From: Quadrisphaera sp. DSM 44207
GTDB lineage: Bacteria > Actinomycetota > Actinomycetes > Actinomycetales > Quadrisphaeraceae
Length of the DNA: 64,000 bases
NCBI RefSeq assembly: GCF_900101335.1
Contig: NZ_FNKA01000003.1
Location: forward strand, 310,001-374,000
Direction: 5' to 3'
Positions 59,923-64,000 of this stretch are shown here, in pieces. The translations under genes were made by a program, and so were the position numbers. The stretch's first letter is position 1. The number at the start of each line of letters is the position of its first letter. The notes below the pieces were generated by a model. That model was not told the origin of the DNA, searched no databases, and saw only the letters and a program-made list of their open reading frames with translations.

Positions 59923-60582
59923 GTGAGCGGACCCCACCCGGACGGCACCCGGCCCGTCAACCGCTGGCTCGCCGAGACCGGCGGCACCCGCGGGCCCGCC
60001 TACGCGCGCCGCTTCGCCGCCCTCGCGGCCTCGGGGGAGCACGTGCACGGGGAGGCGGACTTCGTCGACGCCCTGCTCGCCCCGGGCAGCGCCGTCCTCG
60101 ACGCCGGCTGCGGCACCGGCCGGGTCGGCGTCGAGCTCGCCCGGCGCGGCCACCGCGTCACGGGCGTGGACCTCGACGCGTCCATGCTCGAGCAGGCCCG
60201 CGCCGCCGCGCCGCACCTGCGCTGGCTGCTCGCCGACCTGCTCGAGGTCGACGACGAGGCCGCCGGGGCCCCGCTGGACGCCGCGGTGCTGGCCGGCAAC
60301 GTCGTCGTCTACCTCACCGAGGGCACCGAGGCCCGCGTCGTGAGGCGCGTCGCCGGGTGGCTGCGCCCCGGCGGCCTGCTCGTCGCGGGCTTCGCCGCCG
60401 ACCGCCACGTCGGCCCCGACCAGTACGCGCGCTGGTGCGCCGCGGCGGACCTGGAGCCGGTGAGCAGCCACACCGCCTGGGACGCCGCCGCGCCGCCGCC
60501 CGGGCCGGGCGCTCCGTACGCCGTCGTCGTCCACCGCCGTCCGCACGGGGACGAGGGCGGCGACGCGCCCCCGCTCAGGTGA
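59923..60582 (+). CDS. class I SAM-dependent methyltransferase
   Basis: The protein (219 aa) has motif I VLDAGCGTGRVGVELARRG (residues about 58-76), motif II GVDLDASMLEQAR with the SAM-binding Asp, and the post-motif LAGNVVVYL. It resembles small-molecule methyltransferases of the UbiE-like type; substrate unknown. A CACACT hexamer lies 7 nt before the GTG. It converges on the BKACE gene with an 8-bp overlap of the ends. Confidence 0.83.
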   Translation: MSGPHPDGTRPVNRWLAETGGTRGPAYARRFAALAASGEHVHGEADFVDALLAPGSAVLDAGCGTGRVGVELARRGHRVTGVDLDASMLEQARAAAPHLRWLLADLLEVDDEAAGAPLDAAVLAGNVVVYLTEGTEARVVRRVAGWLRPGGLLVAGFAADRHVGPDQYARWCAAADLEPVSSHTAWDAAAPPPGPGAPYAVVVHRRPHGDEGGDAPPLR

Positions 60583-61522
60583 GCTGGTAGAGGGCCCGCG
60601 CCTCCTCGTGGGTCGCGATCGGCCGGCCCACCTCCCGGGCGATCTCCTGGGCCTGCTGGAGCAGCTCGAGGTTGGTCGGGTTGCGGTCCGGGTCGTAGAA
60701 GAGCTCCAGGCCCGTCTTGATGTGCCCGCCCAGCTCGACGGCCCGGCGCAGGATCGCGGTGTCGTCGAGGGCTCCCTGCCCCCAGATCGAGACGTACCAG
60801 GGGTGCTGGACCCGGGCCTCCTCGATCATGTGCAGGTAGTAGTACAGGCTCTCCAGGCTCGGCTTCATCCCGTTGGTGCCGATGGGCTCCGTCGCCGTGA
60901 GCCCGTAGTCGCCGATGAGGTAGAAGTCCCACATCGACCCCGGCGTCGACATGCCCTGGTTCACGTAGTACATCGCGTGGCGCAGATGGCCGGGCTCGTA
61001 GACGCCGTACACCATGGGGACGCCGCGCTCGCGCAGCATCCGCCACTGGCTGGCCACCCGCTGGTAGTCGAACCCGAACTCCGGGCCCTGCAGGTACCCG
61101 TCCTCGTCGCGGCCCGTGGCGAACAGGGTCAGGCCCGTGTCGACGCAGGCGATCCGCGCGTTCGCGTGGTCGTTGAGGTAGGGCACGTGCTCGAGCCCGT
61201 TCTCCTGCGGCAGCAGGCGCAGGTTGTTGCACGTCGTGGGGTACCACGTGATGTCGGGGTGCTGAGCCAGCACCTTGTCCCACGTGCGCATGTAGTCCTT
61301 GTAGGCGTCCTCGCCCAGCAGGTCGAAGCTCGTGTTGTGCGCGTGGATCGCTCCCGCCCCCGCCTCCCAGCAGCGGATCGCCTCCTCCGCGATCTCGTCG
61401 TGGGTGGTCGGGGTGTTCGGGTTCATCTCCTTGGTGCGGACGCCGTTGATGTGGGACTCGATGACGACGGGGCCGTCCCAGCTCGGCTCCATGTCCGCGT
61501 ACCTGTCGAGAGCAGTCGCCAT
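60575..61522 (-). CDS. BKACE/DUF849-family beta-keto acid cleavage enzyme
   Basis: The protein (315 aa) has the DUF849 (beta-keto acid cleavage enzyme) pattern: ESHINGVRTKEMNPNTPTT near residues 22-40, the zinc motif HAHN (His60, His62) and GGHIKTGLELFYD near the C-terminus. The family cleaves beta-keto acids with acetyl-CoA to give acetoacetate and a CoA ester. The reading frame is richer in Tyr, Met, His and Asn than its neighbours, perhaps a sign of transfer. A GGAGGAG box precedes the ATG, and a dyad 116 bp upstream is a candidate operator. Confidence 0.85.
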   Translation of the reverse strand: MATALDRYADMEPSWDGPVVIESHINGVRTKEMNPNTPTTHDEIAEEAIRCWEAGAGAIHAHNTSFDLLGEDAYKDYMRTWDKVLAQHPDITWYPTTCNNLRLLPQENGLEHVPYLNDHANARIACVDTGLTLFATGRDEDGYLQGPEFGFDYQRVASQWRMLRERGVPMVYGVYEPGHLRHAMYYVNQGMSTPGSMWDFYLIGDYGLTATEPIGTNGMKPSLESLYYYLHMIEEARVQHPWYVSIWGQGALDDTAILRRAVELGGHIKTGLELFYDPDRNPTNLELLQQAQEIAREVGRPIATHEEARALYQLT

Positions 61523-61637
61523 GGTTCGCCTCTCCTCCGTGCGGTGCAGGGCTCACCGGGCCCGATGCGGCCCGGGCTCTCCGTCCGGCGGCCCGCTCGG
61601 CTCTGAGCTGGTGCCGCCGGTGCAGAGCATCCCCCGT

Positions 61638-61674
61638 TCGGCGTAGACATGTCCATAGTGAATATCTACGCCGA
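61638..61674. promoter_or_regulatory. operator candidate upstream of BKACE gene
   Basis: Perfect 10-nt arms (61638-61647 and 61665-61674) flank an AT-rich 17-nt spacer, in a gap of otherwise GC-rich DNA. The AT-rich centre could include the minus-strand promoter. A dedicated regulator is not encoded in the window. Confidence 0.55.
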
Positions 61675-61755
61675 GCGGTGCGGGGCGAGGCGTCGCCCTC
61701 AGCTTCCCGCTGTGGGGGCCGCGCGGCCGATGGCGCCGGAGCCGGCGGGCGCGCC

Positions 61756-61761
61756 TAGGCT
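61756..61761 (+). promoter_or_regulatory. putative -10 element near ychF start
   Basis: TAGGCT ends 9 nt before the ychF GTG at 61771. No ribosome binding site is seen; spacing is slightly longer than for other members of the set. Confidence 0.35.
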
Positions 61762-61770
61762 GTGGGCCCC

Positions 61771-62856
61771 GTGGCCCTCACCATCGGCATCGTCGGTCTC
61801 CCGAACGTCGGCAAGTCCACGCTGTTCAACGCCCTGACCAAGAACGAGGTGCTCGCGGCGAACTACCCGTTCGCCACCATCGAGCCCAACGTGGGCGTCG
61901 TCCCGCTGCCCGACGCGCGGCTGGGGGTGCTCGCGGCGCTGTTCTCCAGCGAGAAGGTCGTGCCGGCGACGGTCTCCTTCGTCGACATCGCGGGCATCGT
62001 GCGCGGCGCCAGCGAGGGCGAGGGGCTCGGCAACAAGTTCCTCGCCAACATCCGCGAGGCCGACGCCATCTGCCAGGTCGTGCGCGCCTTCGCCGACCCG
62101 GACGTCGTCCACGTCGAGGGCGCCGTCGACCCGGCGTCCGACATCGAGACCGTGCACACCGAGCTCGTCCTGGCCGACCTGCAGACCCTCGAGCGCGCCG
62201 TCCCGCGCCTGGAGAAGGAGGTCAAGGGCAGGAGGACCGACAGGGCCGTGCTCGATGCCGCGCTCGCCGCGCAGCAGCTGCTCGACACCGGCACCACCCT
62301 CTTCGCCGGCGCTGCGAAGGCGGGCGTCGACGTCGCCCAGCTGCGCGAGCTGGGGCTGCTGACCACCAAGCCGTTCCTCTACGTCTTCAACGTCGACGAG
62401 GCCGGGCTCGTCGACGACGCGCGCAAGGCCGAGCTGGCCGCGCTCGTCGCGCCCGCCGACGCGGTCTTCCTCGACGCCAAGCTCGAGGCCGACCTCGCCG
62501 AGCTCGACGCCGAGGAGGCCGCCGAGCTGCTCGCCAGCGTCGGGCAGGACGAGGCGGGCCTGGACCAGCTCGCCCGCATCGGCTTCTCCACCCTGGGCCT
62601 GCAGACCTACCTCACGGCGGGGCCGAAGGAGTCGCGGGCCTGGACGATCCAGCGGGGCTGGACGGCGCCCCAGGCCGCCGGCGTCATCCACACCGACTTC
62701 CAGCGCGGCTTCATCAAGGCCGAGGTGGTCTCCTTCGACGACCTCGTCGAGGCCGGCTCGATGGCCGAGGCGAAGGCGCGCGGTCGGGTGCGCATCGAGG
62801 GCAAGGACTACGTGATGCAGGACGGCGACGTCGTGGAGTTCCGCTTCAACGTGTGA
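61771..62856 (+). CDS. ychF: YchF/Obg-like ATPase
   Basis: The protein (361 aa, normal length) has the G1 motif GIVGLPNVGKSTLFNALT (residues 5-22), FATIEPNVG, FVDIAGIVRGASEGEGLGNKFL over the switch II region and the altered specificity motif FLYVFNVDE in place of NKxD. The C-terminal TGS-like domain ends DYVMQDGDVVEFRFNV. YchF prefers ATP, associates with ribosomes and modulates oxidative stress responses. GTG at 61771 matches the usual N-terminus; an in-frame GTG lies three codons earlier. Confidence 0.97.
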   Translation: MALTIGIVGLPNVGKSTLFNALTKNEVLAANYPFATIEPNVGVVPLPDARLGVLAALFSSEKVVPATVSFVDIAGIVRGASEGEGLGNKFLANIREADAICQVVRAFADPDVVHVEGAVDPASDIETVHTELVLADLQTLERAVPRLEKEVKGRRTDRAVLDAALAAQQLLDTGTTLFAGAAKAGVDVAQLRELGLLTTKPFLYVFNVDEAGLVDDARKAELAALVAPADAVFLDAKLEADLAELDAEEAAELLASVGQDEAGLDQLARIGFSTLGLQTYLTAGPKESRAWTIQRGWTAPQAAGVIHTDFQRGFIKAEVVSFDDLVEAGSMAEAKARGRVRIEGKDYVMQDGDVVEFRFNV

Positions 62857-62942
62857 ACCGGCAGGTGCGGATCATCGACGCGCTGACCCGCCGGAGCCGT
62901 CGCCCGGGGCGGTCCTCGAGCCGGGTCCGCGGCGACGCCGGG

Positions 62943-63061
62943 TCCACCCGGGCGCCTCCTACGGGTTCGACCAGGTCGTCTCCTGGGCGCCGATCACCCG
63001 CCAGGCCCGCGCCTTCCTGCTCGACGACTTCGGGGACCACCTCGCCCGCTATCGCGCCCCC
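62943..63061 (+). pseudogene. possible gene remnant
   Basis: One plus-strand frame in this stretch reads like real protein (HPGASYGFDQVVSWAPITRQ and following), with GC-rich third positions, but has no plausible start upstream. It runs on without a family match that I recognise. It may be the leftover 3' part of a deleted gene or chance. Low confidence. Confidence 0.2.
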
Positions 63062-63086
63062 CGGACGCCGAGCCCCCGGACACCGG

Positions 63087-63110
63087 AGCGGCCCGGACGA
63101 CCGGGCCGCT
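63087..63110. terminator. hairpin between ychF and DUF4396 gene
   Basis: Perfect 10-nt arms (63087-63096 and 63101-63110) with a 4-nt loop lie 18 bp beyond the DUF4396 stop codon. Confidence 0.6.
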
Positions 63111-63127
63111 GCGGCCGCCGCTCGGGG

Positions 63128-63676
63128 TCAGGAGCGCAGGGCGTGGACGACGGCGTGGCCGCGACCGCGGCTGATCATCCAGCGGTTGACCGGCAGGGTG
63201 ACGACGAAGGCCAGGGCGAGCGCTCCGGCGAGAGAGACCCAGAACACCCAGGACGTCACGCCGGCCTCCATGGCGCCGGGGACGCTCAGCACGGCGGCGT
63301 TGTCCACGACCTCCATCACCGCGATCGACAGGGTGTCGGCCGCGAGGGCGATCCTCAGCGCGGCGCGCAGGCCGACGCCGGCGCGCAGCACGCCGCGCAG
63401 GGTCAGGGCGTAGCCGAAGGTGAAGGCCAGCGCGACGGCGAGCACGATCGTCGGCAGCGCCGACCAGCCGAGGCTCGTGCCGATGACCATGCCGAGCACC
63501 TCGCCGATCGCGCAGCCGGTGAGGCAGTGCAGGGTCGCCTGGGCCGCCATCGCCCACGACGTCGGGGCGACGGTGCGGTGGCCGTCGTGGTGACCTGCAT
63601 GGCCTGAGCGGCCTGCGGCGCCGTGGTCGGCGTGCGGGACGGCCTGGTGACGGGTGTGCGTCTCGGAACCGCTCAT
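63128..63676 (-). CDS. DUF4396 family membrane protein
   Basis: The protein (182 aa) has a His-rich N-terminus (about 1-30, eight or so His) and four membrane helices. The first helix carries ATLHCLTGCAIGEVLGM, whose paired cysteines are typical of DUF4396. I chose the ATG at 63676 because an AGGAGG box lies 8 nt upstream; an in-frame GTG nine bases earlier touches that box. The His-rich tail, Cys pair and a copper-type operator just upstream together suggest a role in copper handling. That role is inferred. Confidence 0.8.
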   Translation of the reverse strand: MSGSETHTRHQAVPHADHGAAGRSGHAGHHDGHRTVAPTSWAMAAQATLHCLTGCAIGEVLGMVIGTSLGWSALPTIVLAVALAFTFGYALTLRGVLRAGVGLRAALRIALAADTLSIAVMEVVDNAAVLSVPGAMEAGVTSWVFWVSLAGALALAFVVTLPVNRWMISRGRGHAVVHALRS

Positions 63677-63699
63677 GCGGTGCACCTCCTCGGCGACCA

Positions 63700-63722
63700 G
63701 CTATACCCCTAGGGGGTATAGC
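63700..63722. promoter_or_regulatory. CsoR-type copper operator candidate
   Basis: A GC-block dyad, TATACCCC-TA-GGGGGTATA within GC/GC ends, resembles operators of the copper repressor CsoR and lies 24 bp upstream of the DUF4396 start on the minus strand. No csoR gene is in the window. Confidence 0.6.
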
Positions 63723-63760
63723 CTAAACTCCCTGGCAGCGGAGGAGCGGCTGGGGGCCCG

Positions 63761-64000
63761 TCAGCGGGGTCGGCGGCGCGGCTGGCCCTGGGCCTCGGCC
63801 ACGAGCTCGGCCGCGATCTCGTTGACCTTGCGGTGCGTGCGCTGCGACTGCGCCGCCAGGACGGCGAAGGCCTCCTCCGCGGTGCACCCGGTGCGCGCCA
63901 CGATGATGCCCTTGGCCTGCTCGATGTCGGCGCGGGTGGACATCGCCGCGCGCATCTGGTCGGCCAGCTGCGCCGTGGAGGAGAGCAGGGCGGCGTTCGC
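63761..64000 (-). CDS. ANTAR-domain regulator, 3' part only
   Basis: The minus-strand frame is open to the window end, so the start is missing (80 codons seen). It encodes an ANTAR domain: the segment around MSTRADIEQAKGIIVARTGCT and the following EEAFAVLAAQSQRTHRKVNEIAAELV. ANTAR binds paired hairpins in RNA to prevent termination. In actinobacteria it usually follows a GAF domain, which would lie outside the window. The protein ends with a basic RRRPR tail. Confidence 0.85.
   Translation of the reverse strand, partial: ANAALLSSTAQLADQMRAAMSTRADIEQAKGIIVARTGCTAEEAFAVLAAQSQRTHRKVNEIAAELVAEAQGQPRRRPR

Overview
The window is high-GC, almost fully coding DNA from an actinobacterium. Markers include a mycothiol-conjugate amidase, DUF501, DUF4307 and DUF4245 proteins, a Ppx/GppA gene, a short-chain cis-prenyl transferase and the xseB-xseA-ispH-ychF neighbourhood. 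GTG starts, 4-nt GTGA overlaps and apparently leaderless genes are common. Gene content fits the Kineosporiaceae (Kineococcus-like), but that placement is an inference from general knowledge. I saw no rRNA, CRISPR array, insertion sequence or prophage.

Region 1 (1-19.6 kb) is built on the conserved actinobacterial block mazG-eno-ftsB-DUF501-ppx, interrupted twice. Between eno and the ftsB-like gene lie an FMN-dependent alpha-hydroxy-acid oxidase and a sugar-nucleotide cluster: glycosyltransferase, SAF-type oxidoreductase, 3,5-epimerase-like cupin, epimerase and, divergently, rfbF. Between DUF501 and ppx lies a signalling and polysaccharide locus: a soluble histidine kinase facing an operon of lone receiver, membrane HEAT-repeat protein, processive family 2 glycosyltransferase and CHASE3-HAMP-GAF histidine kinase, followed by a flavin oxidoreductase. 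This second insert is the best candidate in the window for an undescribed system.

Region 2 (18.7-38.6 kb) is mostly housekeeping and transport: a family 5 uracil-DNA glycosylase, type II NADH dehydrogenase, an unusual tRNA with a UAA anticodon, a Bax-inhibitor-like protein, an SGNH hydrolase, cystathionine beta-synthase, a Mn/Zn-type ABC operon ending in its DtxR/MntR-type repressor, a MocR/YczE pair, msrA, cystathionine gamma-synthase, an AI-2E-family transporter, a DrrAB-type ABC exporter, greA, a DUF4307 protein and mca.

Region 3 (38.3-51.1 kb) is surface and signalling related: a LysM protein whose start region is tandemly duplicated, a voltage-sensor-type channel, an FGGY kinase, a DUF336 protein, a hemolysin-III-like protein, a cis-prenyl transferase, an exported transglycosylase-like protein, a GH16-fold protein with a degenerate active site, and a PhnD-like lipoprotein coupled to a GGDEF-EAL protein. 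Region 4 (51-64 kb) returns to core genes: fumC, a methyltransferase-fold protein, carbonic anhydrase, a PfkB kinase, DUF4245, xseB, xseA, ispH, rmuC, a methyltransferase, a BKACE/DUF849 enzyme and ychF. It ends with a DUF4396 protein behind a copper-type operator and the 3' part of an ANTAR regulator.

Two regulatory themes recur. Many genes without a ribosome binding site carry a TANNNT-like hexamer ending 6-7 nt before the start codon, as expected for leaderless transcription. Several gene ends carry near-perfect palindromes that can act as bidirectional terminators.
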